A DNA stretch of 64,000 nt from Microbacterium yannicii PS01. Lineage in GTDB: Bacteria; Actinomycetota; Actinomycetes; Actinomycetales; Microbacteriaceae. Made by a program: the position numbers and the translations under genes. The notes under the pieces were generated by a model. The model did not search any database. It had not been told where the DNA came from and saw only the letters and a list, made by a program, of their open reading frames with translations. Positions 33,244-41,350 of this stretch are shown here, piece by piece. Each line of letters starts with the position of its first letter. Position 1 is the stretch's first letter. The stretch spans positions 91,940-155,939 of the forward strand of contig NZ_CAJF01000005.1 in assembly GCF_000304335.1 (NCBI RefSeq). Reading direction: 5' to 3'.

Positions 33244-34656
33244 TCAGTCGTCGCCGTCCTGATCGTCCTCGGCGTCTTCCTCGTGCTTCTTCTGCTCCTC
33301 CTCGAGCCGTTTCTGCTCTTCTTCGGTCCGCTTGCGGTTCTCCTCCTCTCGCTTGCGGGCCTCTTCCTCCTGCTTGCGGGCCTCTTCCTCGGCCTTCTTG
33401 CGCGCCTTCTCCTGCTCCTCGAGCTGCTGTTCGGTCAGTCCAGGGTCGACCACGACCTCGTTCCCGCCCTCGGTCGGGGCCGGCACGTCGGTCGGACCGG
33501 GTCCTGCAGGCGTGGTCGCGGCCGGAGCCGGCTGCTGACCCGGGGTGCCGGCCGTCGTGACACCGATGATGGTGGCCGTCGCGACGACGGCGGCCGCAAC
33601 GCCGGCACCGACGCCCGCGAGCAGGCGTCCGGCGCGGCGGCGGGAGTCGGGGTTCTTACCCGACGCGGCGGCGGCCCGCGCGGGTTCCATCGCCGCGGCG
33701 CCGGCGCCGACGCCGACGCTCGCGCCGGCTGTGGGCGCCACGAGGGTGGCGGCCGTCGCCGGGGCGGTCGCAGCGGTCGCTTCCGCATCGACCGAGCCGG
33801 CGGCGGTCGCGGCCGAGGTCAGGCCATCCGTGAGTTCCCCGGCGGCGACGGCCACTTCCGCAGCGGTCGGACGTCGCGACGGCTCGAGGTTCAGCATCCG
33901 CGTCAACAGCGACGTCCATCCGGGACCGAGAGAGACGGGGATGATCGGCGGACTCTCGACTCGGGCCAGCGCTGCGGCCATGCCTCCACCACGAGGGTGA
34001 TCCCGCTCACCCGTGAGCGCTTCGAGAAGGACGAGACCGAGGGAGTAGATGTCGGCCGGCGGCGCGGGCTCGCCGCCGCGGAGCTGCTCGGGCGCGAGGT
34101 AGGCGACGGTGCCGATCACGAGCCCGGGCGAGGTCAGTCGCGAACCGTCGAGGAGGAGCGCGATGCCGAAGTCGGCGAGCTTCGCCCGGGGTCGGGCCCC
34201 CGGGAGGGCGGCGGGACTGAGGAGGACGTTGGACGGCTTGATGTCGCGGTGCACGATGCCGGCGGCGTGCACGACGTGGAGCGCCTCGGCGAGCTCGGCC
34301 GCGAGGTGCGCCACGATGCCGGGAGACAGGGGTCCCGAGTCCAGACGAGAGCCGAGCGTGGGCCCCTCGACGAACTCCATCACGAGATACTCGGGCTGCC
34401 CCGGCACGAGGTGGGCGTCGTAAAGGGTGACGAGCGACGGATGGTTCAGCGATGCGAGCACCGTCATCTCGCTGCGGGCACGCTCCGACACGGCTCCGTC
34501 GACACCGGGCCGGATCATCTTGATCGCGACCGTCCGGCCGAGCACGACGTCCTCCCCCCGGTAGACGCGTGCCATGCCGCCCTCGCCGACGCAGGCGCCC
34601 AGCCGGTACCGGCCGTCGAGCAGCGGTGTCAACGGGTCTTCCTCGGCGCCAGTCAT
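33244..34656 (-). CDS. PknB-like Ser/Thr protein kinase with charged extracytoplasmic tail
   Basis: A 470-residue membrane kinase. The cytoplasmic kinase domain (1-270) has the glycine loop VGEGGMARVY, Lys46, catalytic HRDIKPSN (Asp138) and DFG (Asp152). After an Ala-rich juxtamembrane region comes one membrane helix (about 343-370), a Pro/Thr linker, and a C-terminal about 65-residue Glu/Lys/Arg-rich coiled coil. PASTA sensor repeats are absent, so it differs from the cell-wall PknB. GGGAGGAG precedes the ATG. No phosphatase or FHA gene lies beside it. Its signal and targets are unknown; the tail could bind a polyanion or a partner coiled coil (inference). Confidence 0.9.
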   Translation of the reverse strand: MTGAEEDPLTPLLDGRYRLGACVGEGGMARVYRGEDVVLGRTVAIKMIRPGVDGAVSERARSEMTVLASLNHPSLVTLYDAHLVPGQPEYLVMEFVEGPTLGSRLDSGPLSPGIVAHLAAELAEALHVVHAAGIVHRDIKPSNVLLSPAALPGARPRAKLADFGIALLLDGSRLTSPGLVIGTVAYLAPEQLRGGEPAPPADIYSLGLVLLEALTGERDHPRGGGMAAALARVESPPIIPVSLGPGWTSLLTRMLNLEPSRRPTAAEVAVAAGELTDGLTSAATAAGSVDAEATAATAPATAATLVAPTAGASVGVGAGAAAMEPARAAAASGKNPDSRRRAGRLLAGVGAGVAAAVVATATIIGVTTAGTPGQQPAPAATTPAGPGPTDVPAPTEGGNEVVVDPGLTEQQLEEQEKARKKAEEEARKQEEEARKREEENRKRTEEEQKRLEEEQKKHEEDAEDDQDGDD

Positions 34657-34749
34657 CGGCTCCTCCCCCTCGTCGCGCCCCGGGCGTGCGCGCCGACCCT
34701 TCCGAAACTAGTCGCCTGTGCGCCGCCTCGCCGCCCCTGGACAAGCCGA

Positions 34750-34780
34750 AGGCCCCGGGTGCTGGGGACACCCGGGGCCT
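34750..34780. terminator. Strong hairpin upstream of the kinase gene
   Basis: A 12-bp perfect stem (AGGCCCCGGGTG and complement) with a 7-nt loop. It could end transcription entering from the hydrolase side or terminate a small RNA. Confidence 0.65.
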
Positions 34781-34919
34781 GTCGTCACCGGTTCTCGCAC
34801 GTCCACCCCCCGGCGAACGGCTCTCGGCGACGAGTTGGGAAAGGTCTTGGGGATCGACCTCTCCCTGAGGCGCTGGGGACACCTCCCGTATAGCGTAACC
34901 CGATTGGTAGAACCATCTC

Positions 34920-34939
34920 TGTCCCCTCTTCGGGGGACA
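34920..34939. terminator. Hairpin directly after the alpha/beta-hydrolase stop
   Basis: Seven-bp stem TGTCCCC/GGGGACA with a 6-nt loop, starting 3 bp after the stop codon. Confidence 0.6.
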
Positions 34940-34942
34940 CCC

Positions 34943-35953
34943 TCACCGGGCGTGCGCCACGTATCCGGCGAGCCAGCGGTCCAGCGCCTGATACGCCGCG
35001 GCGCGCGGCGCGGGGCGCGAGAGGAAGACGTCGTGGATCGCGCCGTCGATGCGCGCAACGGTCACGAGGCGCCCGATCCGGGTCGCGGCACGCGCGATGT
35101 CGTCGACGACAAGCACCGAGTCGGTCGAGGTCATCGACTCCCGCCAGGTCAGCGCCGGCGTGGAGTGCGCCGACAGCATCGCGAAGGCGGGGCAGTCCAC
35201 CTCGACGCCCGCGGCCACGCGGCGGTGGCCGTTGAGCACGGCGGCGAGCCAGCCGGGCGCCGTGGGAAAGCCGCGGTCGGGGCGCCACGCCGCCCGCTCC
35301 TTCCCGGCGGGAAGGCTGCCGATCTCGTCCTGCGCTCGCGTGTAGAAGCCGAGATCGACGGCGGGCTGCGTGCCGCGGGGATCGATGCGCGCCCGCATCT
35401 CGACGATCGGAGCGAGCGCCTGGCGACCGATCGCGCCCACTTGCAGCTCGAGCCACGGACTGTTGAGCACCAGGGCGCTGGCCCGCCCCGGATGCCGGGC
35501 GGCCCACAGCGTCAGCGTCAGACCGCCGGTGGAATGACCCAGCAGGACCAGCCGACGGCGGGACGAGGCATCCGCCGCCGTCCCGTGCCCCATCGCTGCC
35601 AGCGCCGCCTCGATGTCGATGTCGTAATCGTCGAGCGAATCGACGTAGCCGGGCTGCTCGCCATCGCGCAGGCTTCGCCCGTACCGCCGGAGGTCGAGGG
35701 CATAGAAGCGCGCTCCCCGGCTGTTCCAGAAGCGCGCGAGCTCGGCCTGGAAGAAGTAGTCCGACCAGCCGTGCACGTAGAGCACGTCGACGTCCCGGAG
35801 CGACGCGAACAGCGTGGTGACCGGATTCGGGATGCTGCGGACCACGGTCGCGACGAGCGGCCCGTGATCTCCGTCCACCCCCAGCGGCAGGGTGAGCTGC
35901 TCGAACGGCTCGCCGAGCACGTCCGGGACCCACTGCTGAGAATGCCCGGCCAT
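34943..35953 (-). CDS. Alpha/beta-hydrolase (lysophospholipase-like)
   Basis: A 336-residue soluble protein with the alpha/beta-hydrolase signs YVHGWSDYFFQ (oxyanion region), LDLRRYGRS, nucleophile serine in LLGHSTGGLT (about residue 142) and a terminal His in GAIHDVFLSR. It resembles PldB/monoacylglycerol-lipase-like enzymes; the substrate is unknown. The ATG lies 6 nt after TAGGCT, the leaderless pattern common in this half of the window. It is followed by a terminator hairpin. Confidence 0.85.
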   Translation of the reverse strand: MAGHSQQWVPDVLGEPFEQLTLPLGVDGDHGPLVATVVRSIPNPVTTLFASLRDVDVLYVHGWSDYFFQAELARFWNSRGARFYALDLRRYGRSLRDGEQPGYVDSLDDYDIDIEAALAAMGHGTAADASSRRRLVLLGHSTGGLTLTLWAARHPGRASALVLNSPWLELQVGAIGRQALAPIVEMRARIDPRGTQPAVDLGFYTRAQDEIGSLPAGKERAAWRPDRGFPTAPGWLAAVLNGHRRVAAGVEVDCPAFAMLSAHSTPALTWRESMTSTDSVLVVDDIARAATRIGRLVTVARIDGAIHDVFLSRPAPRAAAYQALDRWLAGYVAHAR

Positions 35954-35959
35954 GACGTC

Positions 35960-35965
35960 AGCCTA
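35960..35965 (-). promoter_or_regulatory. -10 box TAGGCT of the alpha/beta-hydrolase gene (leaderless)
   Basis: TAGGCT ends 6 nt before the ATG at 35953, so transcription would begin at or next to the start codon. Confidence 0.5.
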
Positions 35966-35978
35966 GGGGTGAGGCTCT

Positions 35979-36011
35979 CTGCCCTCCGCCGGACTCAGCG
36001 ACGGAGGGCAG
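35979..36011. terminator. Terminator after the ferredoxin-NADP reductase gene
   Basis: A perfect 10-bp stem CTGCCCTCCG/CGGAGGGCAG with a 13-nt loop, beginning 10 bp after the fprA stop. Confidence 0.7.
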
Positions 36012-36021
36012 GATGCGCGGT

Positions 36022-37395
36022 TCACTCGCCGCGCGAGATCGACACCATCTCGTCTCGGGGAACGACCTTGATGCGCGCACGCTCGTGCGGGGCGCCGAGC
36101 GCGACCTCGTGCTCGTCCAGCCGGTGCCAGCCCGCGAGGTCGGTCCACTGCACGCCGCGCGAGGCGAGCAGCTCGGGGATGCCCTCCTCGGACGAATCGA
36201 CGGGCTGCCACCACGACCCCTGGTCGTTGATGAGGTGGCGGACGGTCTCCATCGCGTCGGACTTGGTGTGACCGATGAGGCCCACCGGTCCGCGCTTGAT
36301 CCAGCCCGTGGCGTAGACACCCGGAACGCGCTCGTTGGAGTCCTTGCGCAGCACCTGGCCCTCATGGTTCGGGATCACGCCGTGGCGCTTGTCGAAGGGC
36401 ACGCCCGCGAGCGGCGAGCCGAAGTACCCGACGGCGCGATAGATCGCCTGGATCGGCACCTCGCGGATCTCGCCGGTGCCCTCGACCCCGCCCTCGCCGT
36501 CGGGGCGGGTGCGCTCGTACCGGAAGGCCGCCACGCGACCCTCTTCGTCTTTCACGACCTCCAGCGGCTTGGCGTAGAAGTGCAGGTGCAGGCGACGGGA
36601 GGCCGTGCCGCCGGTGTTGTTGACCGAGTCGCGCTTGCGCCAGGCCTGCAGCACGCGGTCGATGACCATGACCTGCTTGTTGCTGGCGATCGCCGCCTTG
36701 GACGCCTCGTCGTAGTCGAAGTCCTCGTCGTAGACGACCATGTCGACATCGCGCAGCTCACCGAGCTCGCGCAGCTCGAGCGGCGTGAACTTCACCTGAG
36801 CGGGCCCGCGTCGGCCGAAGACGTGGACGTCGGTGACCGGCGAGTCCTTCAGGATCTCGTAGACGTTCTCGGGGATCTCGGTCGGCAGCAGATCCTCGGC
36901 GTGCTTGGCGAGCATGCGCGAGATGTCGAGGGCCACGTTGCCGTTGCCGATGACGGCGACGGATGCCGCCTCCAGCGGCCACTCGCGCGGCACATCGGGG
37001 TGGCCGTCGAACCAGCTCACGAAATCGGCGGCGCCGTACGACCCGATCGCGTCGATGCCGGGGATGTCGAGATCGGTGTCGCGGATCGCGCCGGTGGCGA
37101 AGATGACGGCGTTGTAGTGGTGCTTGAGGTCGTCGAGGGTGATGTCTTCACCGAACCGGACGTTGCCGAAGATGCGGATGTCGCCACGGTCGAGCACTTC
37201 GCGCAGCGCGGTGATGATGCCCTTGATGCGCGGGTGGTCGGGCGCGACGCCGTAGCGGACCAGGCCGTAGGGCGCCGGCAGCTGCTCGAAGAGGTCGATC
37301 GAGACGTCGAACTTGCGCTCGGCCTTCAGCAGGATGTCGGCGGCATAGATGCCCGCCGGTCCTGCACCGACGATCGCCAGCCGGAGCTTGGTCAT
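36022..37395 (-). CDS. fprA: Ferredoxin/flavodoxin-NADP+ reductase, FprA type
   Basis: A 457-residue adrenodoxin-reductase-type flavoprotein: FAD motif VGAGPAGIYAAD at residues 9-20, YGLVRYGVAPDHPRIKG, NADPH motif VIGNGNVALDISRML, and YATGWIKRGPVGLIGHTKSDA near the C-terminus. These features match mycobacterial FprA. It moves electrons between NADPH and ferredoxin for cytochrome P450s or Fe-S assembly. AAAGGA lies 6 nt before the ATG. It is 78 bp downstream of the polyprenyl diphosphate synthase gene, separated by a hairpin-forming repeat, and ends at a terminator. Confidence 0.93.
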   Translation of the reverse strand: MTKLRLAIVGAGPAGIYAADILLKAERKFDVSIDLFEQLPAPYGLVRYGVAPDHPRIKGIITALREVLDRGDIRIFGNVRFGEDITLDDLKHHYNAVIFATGAIRDTDLDIPGIDAIGSYGAADFVSWFDGHPDVPREWPLEAASVAVIGNGNVALDISRMLAKHAEDLLPTEIPENVYEILKDSPVTDVHVFGRRGPAQVKFTPLELRELGELRDVDMVVYDEDFDYDEASKAAIASNKQVMVIDRVLQAWRKRDSVNNTGGTASRRLHLHFYAKPLEVVKDEEGRVAAFRYERTRPDGEGGVEGTGEIREVPIQAIYRAVGYFGSPLAGVPFDKRHGVIPNHEGQVLRKDSNERVPGVYATGWIKRGPVGLIGHTKSDAMETVRHLINDQGSWWQPVDSSEEGIPELLASRGVQWTDLAGWHRLDEHEVALGAPHERARIKVVPRDEMVSISRGE

Positions 37396-37412
37396 GGGTG
37401 TCCTTTCGGGGA

Positions 37413-37470
37413 GCGGTCCGACGGGCGTGTCGAAGGTGGTGTTCGCGCCCTTCGACGGGCCCCGGACCGC
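37413..37470. terminator. Hairpin made of a dispersed repeat, after the polyprenyl synthase gene
   Basis: Outer arms GCGGTCCG/CGGACCGC and inner arms GTCGAAGG/CCTTCGAC fold into one long hairpin just after the synthase stop. The right half belongs to the dispersed CTGAGC-NN-GTCGAAGGGC-like repeat family. Confidence 0.6.
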
Positions 37471-37473
37471 AGG

Positions 37474-38529
37474 CTAACTGGAGCGGTCGGCGACGGCCTG
37501 AGCGAATCGGGTCAGCGCCTCGCGCACGGCCCCGTCCGGGAGCGGGGCGAGCGCGTCGATGGCCTGCTGCGACCACGAATGCGCGAGGTCGAGGGTGGCC
37601 TGCGTGGCCTCGTGCTCGCGCAGCTGAGAGAGCGGCTCGTCGAGGATCGCGGGGTCGGCGCCGTCGGCGATGAGCGCGACGCCGTCGTCGATGCGGGCCC
37701 GCAGCGCGGCTGAGGAGGCATCCGTCAGCTGCCCGAGCACGAGGTACGGCATGGTCGGCACGCCCGCGCGCAGATCGGTGCCGGGCACCTTGCCGGTCTC
37801 GTCGGGGTCCGCCGACAGGTCGATGACGTCGTCGAGCAGCTGGAACGCGACGCCGGCCTTCTCGCCGAAGACCACCATCGGCTGCTCGAACTCCCCGGGG
37901 CCTCGGGAGAAGATCACACCGGCCTGCGCGGCGGCGGCGATCAGCGAGCCGGTCTTGTCGGACAGCACCTGCAGATAGAACTCCACCGGGTCGTCGCCCT
38001 CGGCGGGCCCGACGGTCTCGTGCATCTGCCCGAGCACGAGCCGCTCGAAGGTGTCTGCCTGCAGGTGGATGGCCCGGTCTCCGTGACGCGCCATGATCTG
38101 GCTGGCCCGCGAGAAGAGCAGGTCTCCGGTGAGGATCGCGACGCTGTTCCCCCACACCGCGTGTGCACTGGGCACCCCACGGCGCTTGTCTGCGGCATCC
38201 ATCACGTCGTCGTGATACAGCGAGCCGAGGTGCGTCATCTCGAGAGCGGTCGCACCCTCAATGACCTCATCGGTCGTGCCCTCGCCCAGCTGCGCGGTCA
38301 GCAGCGCCAGCATGGGGCGCACCCGCTTTCCGCCCGCTTGGTAGAGGTAGCGGCTGGTGGCGTCGGCGAGCGAGTCGGCGACGCGCAGCTCGTTCTCGAG
38401 GGCGCCGTCGACGCGCTTGAGGCCCGCTTCGACCGCAGAGAGAAGCTTGCGGGACCGGGGCCCGGCGAAGATGCGATCGGTGAGGCCCAGCTTGCCCGCG
38501 ATACGCGAGCCCGGCGCTGAGGGAGTCAC
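37474..38529 (-). CDS. Long-chain trans-polyprenyl diphosphate synthase (menaquinone side chain)
   Basis: A 351-residue isoprenyl synthase with the first Asp-rich motif in LYHDDVMDAADKRRG, the second in LLDDVIDLSADPDETGK, and GGKRVRPMLALL upstream. Small residues before the first motif (TALEMTHLGS) fit long products, as in octaprenyl/heptaprenyl synthases. It condenses isopentenyl diphosphate in the cytoplasm; beside menG it most likely supplies the menaquinone tail used by MenA. The GTG start follows TAGGCT by 6 nt (leaderless pattern). The gene lies 9 bp after menG on the same strand. Confidence 0.92.
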   Translation of the reverse strand: MTPSAPGSRIAGKLGLTDRIFAGPRSRKLLSAVEAGLKRVDGALENELRVADSLADATSRYLYQAGGKRVRPMLALLTAQLGEGTTDEVIEGATALEMTHLGSLYHDDVMDAADKRRGVPSAHAVWGNSVAILTGDLLFSRASQIMARHGDRAIHLQADTFERLVLGQMHETVGPAEGDDPVEFYLQVLSDKTGSLIAAAAQAGVIFSRGPGEFEQPMVVFGEKAGVAFQLLDDVIDLSADPDETGKVPGTDLRAGVPTMPYLVLGQLTDASSAALRARIDDGVALIADGADPAILDEPLSQLREHEATQATLDLAHSWSQQAIDALAPLPDGAVREALTRFAQAVADRSS

Positions 38530-38535
38530 ACCCCC

Positions 38536-38541
38536 AGCCTA
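38536..38541 (-). promoter_or_regulatory. -10 box TAGGCT of the polyprenyl synthase gene (leaderless)
   Basis: TAGGCT lies 6 nt upstream of the GTG at 38529, inside the 9-bp gap after menG, giving a possible internal promoter. Confidence 0.45.
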
Positions 38542-39327
38542 CCGGGGGCCGGCGGTCGGCTCGGCGGCCGCGACAGGGCCCCGCGGCTTGACAGCCCGGT
38601 GGAGGGCGACGATCCCCATCGAAAGATTGCGGTGCGCGACGCCGGTCCAGCCCGCGTCGCGGATCCACGCGGCCAGCGTGCGCTGGTCGGGCCAGTCGCG
38701 GATCGACTCGTTCAGGTAGTCGTAGGCGTCGGCGTTCGAGCTCATCGCCTTGGCGACGACGGGCAGGATCCGGTCGTTGTAAAAGCGGTACAGACCGCTG
38801 AACGCCTTCGACGGCGGGTGCGAGAACTCGCAGATCACCAGCCGTCCGCCCGGTCGCGTGACCCGGAGCAGCTCGCTCAGAGCTTTCCGGGGCTCGTTGA
38901 CGTTGCGCAGCCCGAACGACATCGTGACGGTGTCGAACTCGTCGTCCTCGAAGGGCAGTGCCGTCGCGTCGGCCTGCACGAAGGACAGATTCCGGATGCC
39001 GCCACCCGGTGCGCTCGCACCGTGCCGGCGCTCGCCCTCGGCGATCATGCCCGGCGAGAAGTCCGCGGCGACGACGGTCGCGCCGCTGCGCGCGAGGGCG
39101 ACGCTCGAGGTGCCGGTGCCGGCGGCGAGATCGAGGATCTTCTGGCCTCGGCGCGGAGCGACCGCCCGGGTCGTGGCGGCCCGCCAGAACCGGTCGTTAC
39201 CCATGCTCAGCACCGTGTTGGTGCGGTCGTAGCCGGCGGCGACCTGGTCGAACATGCCGCTCACGCGCGACGGATCCTTGTGCAGGTCGGCGCGGTTCGG
39301 TTCAGCCGCGGAGGGTTCGGATGCCAC
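38539..39327 (-). CDS. menG: Demethylmenaquinone methyltransferase MenG (UbiE family)
   Basis: A 262-residue class I methyltransferase. The UbiE signatures are VAAGYDRTNTVLSMGNDRFWR near the N-terminus, SAM motif ILDLAAGTGTSSVALA, DEFDTVTMSFGLRNV, and the C-terminal GIVALHRA. It methylates demethylmenaquinone in the last step of menaquinone synthesis. The start is GTG 6 nt after TAGACT. The polyprenyl synthase gene follows 9 bp later. Confidence 0.93.
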   Translation of the reverse strand: MASEPSAAEPNRADLHKDPSRVSGMFDQVAAGYDRTNTVLSMGNDRFWRAATTRAVAPRRGQKILDLAAGTGTSSVALARSGATVVAADFSPGMIAEGERRHGASAPGGGIRNLSFVQADATALPFEDDEFDTVTMSFGLRNVNEPRKALSELLRVTRPGGRLVICEFSHPPSKAFSGLYRFYNDRILPVVAKAMSSNADAYDYLNESIRDWPDQRTLAAWIRDAGWTGVAHRNLSMGIVALHRAVKPRGPVAAAEPTAGPR

Positions 39328-39333
39328 GCCTCG

Positions 39334-39339
39334 AGTCTA
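39334..39339 (-). promoter_or_regulatory. -10 box TAGACT of menG (leaderless)
   Basis: TAGACT-CGAGGC-GTG: 6 nt between the box and the start codon. Confidence 0.5.
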
Positions 39340-39377
39340 GGTGCGTCCTCCTTCGCCGCGGCGGGGCCGGACGCCGT

Positions 39378-39932
39378 TCAGGGGAGGTCGAGACCTTCGA
39401 GACGGGTGAGCCACTTGTCGGCGGTCGCCTGATCGAACGGCGCCTCCCGCGCCTCGACCCGCCGCTCGAGGTCGACGGCGAGCGCCTCGAGCTTCTCGAC
39501 GACGTCGGCCGGATAGCCGAAGTCGACGCGGTGCTCGTCCCACTCGTCGCGGTCGTCGATGAACACGCCGCGCTCGTCGAGGGCGCGGACCACGTCGAGG
39601 TCCATGTCGATGCCGGAAGGCTCTTCGTCCTCCCAGTGGGCGTCCCACGCGAGGTCGATGTACACCCAGTACGACGCGGGCGGTGCCTGGTTGAGCGTCA
39701 CGACGTGATCGCCGTCCGGCGGCAGCAGCGTGACGTTCGGCGCGTCGGCCAGGAAGTCCCGCCCGGGCCGGAAGCTGCGCCAGCCGGCGAGCTGGCCGAA
39801 CCAGTCGCCCCACTCGTCGGAGCCCAGGTAGACGCACTCGTGCACCCAGTGATCGGAGCCGTCCCACTTGCGCCAGCGGAAGAGCAGTCGCGTGCCCGGC
39901 AGCGGGCGCGGCGGTATGACGAGGTCGGTCAT
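39378..39932 (-). CDS. DUF402 domain protein
   Basis: A 184-residue protein of the DUF402 fold: WVHECVYLGSDEWGDWFGQLAGW, PASYWVYIDLAW, and the acidic metal-site-like region DMDLDVVRALDERGVFIDDRDEWD. Characterised relatives include nucleoside tri/diphosphate phosphatases with two Mg ions, and the Asp-rich stretch fits that fold. The function here is unproven. It is divergent from menF, and the two -10 boxes overlap by 2 bp. Confidence 0.82.
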   Translation of the reverse strand: MTDLVIPPRPLPGTRLLFRWRKWDGSDHWVHECVYLGSDEWGDWFGQLAGWRSFRPGRDFLADAPNVTLLPPDGDHVVTLNQAPPASYWVYIDLAWDAHWEDEEPSGIDMDLDVVRALDERGVFIDDRDEWDEHRVDFGYPADVVEKLEALAVDLERRVEAREAPFDQATADKWLTRLEGLDLP

Positions 39933-39938
39933 GCCGCG

Positions 39939-39948
39939 AGTCTAGGCT
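39939..39948. promoter_or_regulatory. Overlapping divergent -10 boxes of DUF402 and menF
   Basis: AGTCTAGGCT contains TAGACT on the minus strand (39939-39944, 6 nt before the DUF402 ATG) and TAGGCT on the plus strand (39943-39948, 6 nt before the menF GTG). The boxes share two bases, so RNA polymerase can open only one direction at a time. Confidence 0.55.
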
Positions 39949-39954
39949 GGAGGG

Positions 39955-41244
39955 GTGACAGGCTCGCATCCACCGGACCGCCTGGTGGTCGAGACCCGCG
40001 AGATCGACCCGGTCGGCGATCTGCTGGCCTACACCTCGCCCGATGCGCCGCTCGCCTGGCTGCGTCGTGGCAACGGCATCGTCGGGATCGGCTCGCTCGG
40101 CGGGTTCGAGCAGGGTCCCGACGCATCGTCCGCCGTCGACGCACCCTCGCCCGCCGAGGCGTGGCGTCGGATGGCCGCGGACGCGGAGGTGGACGACCCC
40201 GTCGGGCTCCCGGGAACCGGGCTCGTGTCGTTCGGCACGCTCGTCTTCGACGAGCGCTCGACGGCCACCAGCCGCCTCGTGATCCCGCAGGCGGTCGTGG
40301 GGCGTCACCATGGCCGCTCCTGGATCACCCGCATCCGCTCCACGGGCTCCGACATCGTCGAGCCCCTGATCGACCCGATACCGTACGGCCCGTATTGGTC
40401 GGCCACGCTGGGTCCGGGCGCCCTTGCTCCCGCCGGATACCAGGCGGCGGTCCGCGCGGCGGTCGACGCGATCCTCGCCGGCGACCTCGAGAAGGTCGTG
40501 CTGGCGCGCGACCTCGTCGGCACGATCCCCGCCGGGGCGGATCTGCGACGGCTCGTCCGCGCTCTCGCCCACGACTACCCCGATACGTGGACGTACGCGG
40601 TCGACGGGCTGATCGGCGCGAGCCCCGAGACCCTCGTCACCGTCTCGCACGGAGCCGTGACCGCCCGGGTGCTCGCCGGGACGATCCCCCGTGGGACTGA
40701 CGCAGGCGATGACGCCGAGGCATCCTCTTCCCTCGCGCACAGCGCCAAAGACATGCAGGAGCACCGCTACGCCGTGCAGAGCGTGCTCGACACCCTCGGG
40801 CCCCACGTGCGCGGCATGCGCGCCGACGCCGAGCCGTTCACCCTCGAGCTCCCGAACCTGTGGCACCTCGCCACCGACGTCGCAGGTGAGATCGCCGACC
40901 ACGCGTCCTCGCTCGATCTCGTCGCGGCGCTGCACCCGACCGCCGCAGTGGCGGGCACGCCGACGGATGCGGCGATCGAGCTGATCCGCACGCTCGAGCC
41001 GTTCGACCGCGGCCGGTACGCCGGCCCGGTCGGCTGGGTCGACGGGGACGGCGACGGCGAATGGGCGATCGCACTGCGGTGCGCCCAGATCGGCAGCGGC
41101 CCGGTGCGGGGCTACGCGTCGTTCAGCGACACGGTCCCCGTGGTCGCGCACGCCGGAGCCGGGATCGTGGCCGCCAGCGACCCCGAGACCGAGCTGCTCG
41201 AGACGCGGGTCAAGTTCCGGCCGATCGTCGACGCGCTCGCCTGA
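39955..41244 (+). CDS. menF: Isochorismate synthase MenF
   Basis: A 429-residue chorismate-binding enzyme: KVVLARDLVG, TYAVDGLIGASPETLV, RVLAGTIPRGTD, LHPTAAVAGTP, and FDRGRYAGPVGWVDGDGDGEWAIALRC with Mg and substrate residues (sequence broken for length: FDRGRYAGPVGW then EWAIALRC). ELLETRVKFRPI ends the protein. It converts chorismate to isochorismate, the entry to menaquinone synthesis. The start GTG follows TAGGCT by 6 nt. Confidence 0.93.
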   Translation: MTGSHPPDRLVVETREIDPVGDLLAYTSPDAPLAWLRRGNGIVGIGSLGGFEQGPDASSAVDAPSPAEAWRRMAADAEVDDPVGLPGTGLVSFGTLVFDERSTATSRLVIPQAVVGRHHGRSWITRIRSTGSDIVEPLIDPIPYGPYWSATLGPGALAPAGYQAAVRAAVDAILAGDLEKVVLARDLVGTIPAGADLRRLVRALAHDYPDTWTYAVDGLIGASPETLVTVSHGAVTARVLAGTIPRGTDAGDDAEASSSLAHSAKDMQEHRYAVQSVLDTLGPHVRGMRADAEPFTLELPNLWHLATDVAGEIADHASSLDLVAALHPTAAVAGTPTDAAIELIRTLEPFDRGRYAGPVGWVDGDGDGEWAIALRCAQIGSGPVRGYASFSDTVPVVAHAGAGIVAASDPETELLETRVKFRPIVDALA

Positions 41245-41264
41245 GCCGAGCTGAGCTGAGCCGA

Positions 41265-41321
41265 CCGCGCAGGAGATCCAGGCCTCCACAGGAGCTTCAC
41301 GGTCCTGGTTCTCCTGCGCGG
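41265..41321. repeat. Long inverted repeat / hairpin after menF
   Basis: Arms of 12 bp (CCGCGCAGGAGA and complement), a T-T mismatch, then 5 more bp, around a 21-nt loop. It begins 20 bp after the menF stop and may terminate menF. The right arm plus flank (41309-41335) resembles the 3' end of the ECF transporter gene at 53626-53651, so it looks like a dispersed repeat. Confidence 0.6.
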
Positions 41322-41350
41322 AAGCAGTTCTCCTGTCGAGTCCGCCCGTA

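Larger units (their letters stand above)
34657..34942 (-). other. Structured intergenic region, possible small RNA
   Basis: 286 bp between the alpha/beta-hydrolase stop and the kinase start. It contains two hairpins (34750-34780 and 34920-34939) and three copies of GGTGTCCCC on the minus strand, at 34764, 34875 and 34933. The first two lie within the shared 12-mer GCTGGGGACACC of the plus strand. No open frame or clear sigma-70 promoter was found. A non-coding RNA of about 130-170 nt ending at the 34750 hairpin is possible but unproven. Confidence 0.35.

Noticed and set aside
34785..35933. Second long minus-strand frame over the alpha/beta-hydrolase
   Set aside because: It is Arg/Pro/Ala-rich shadow coding; the frame 34943-35953 carries GHSTGG and the family motifs.
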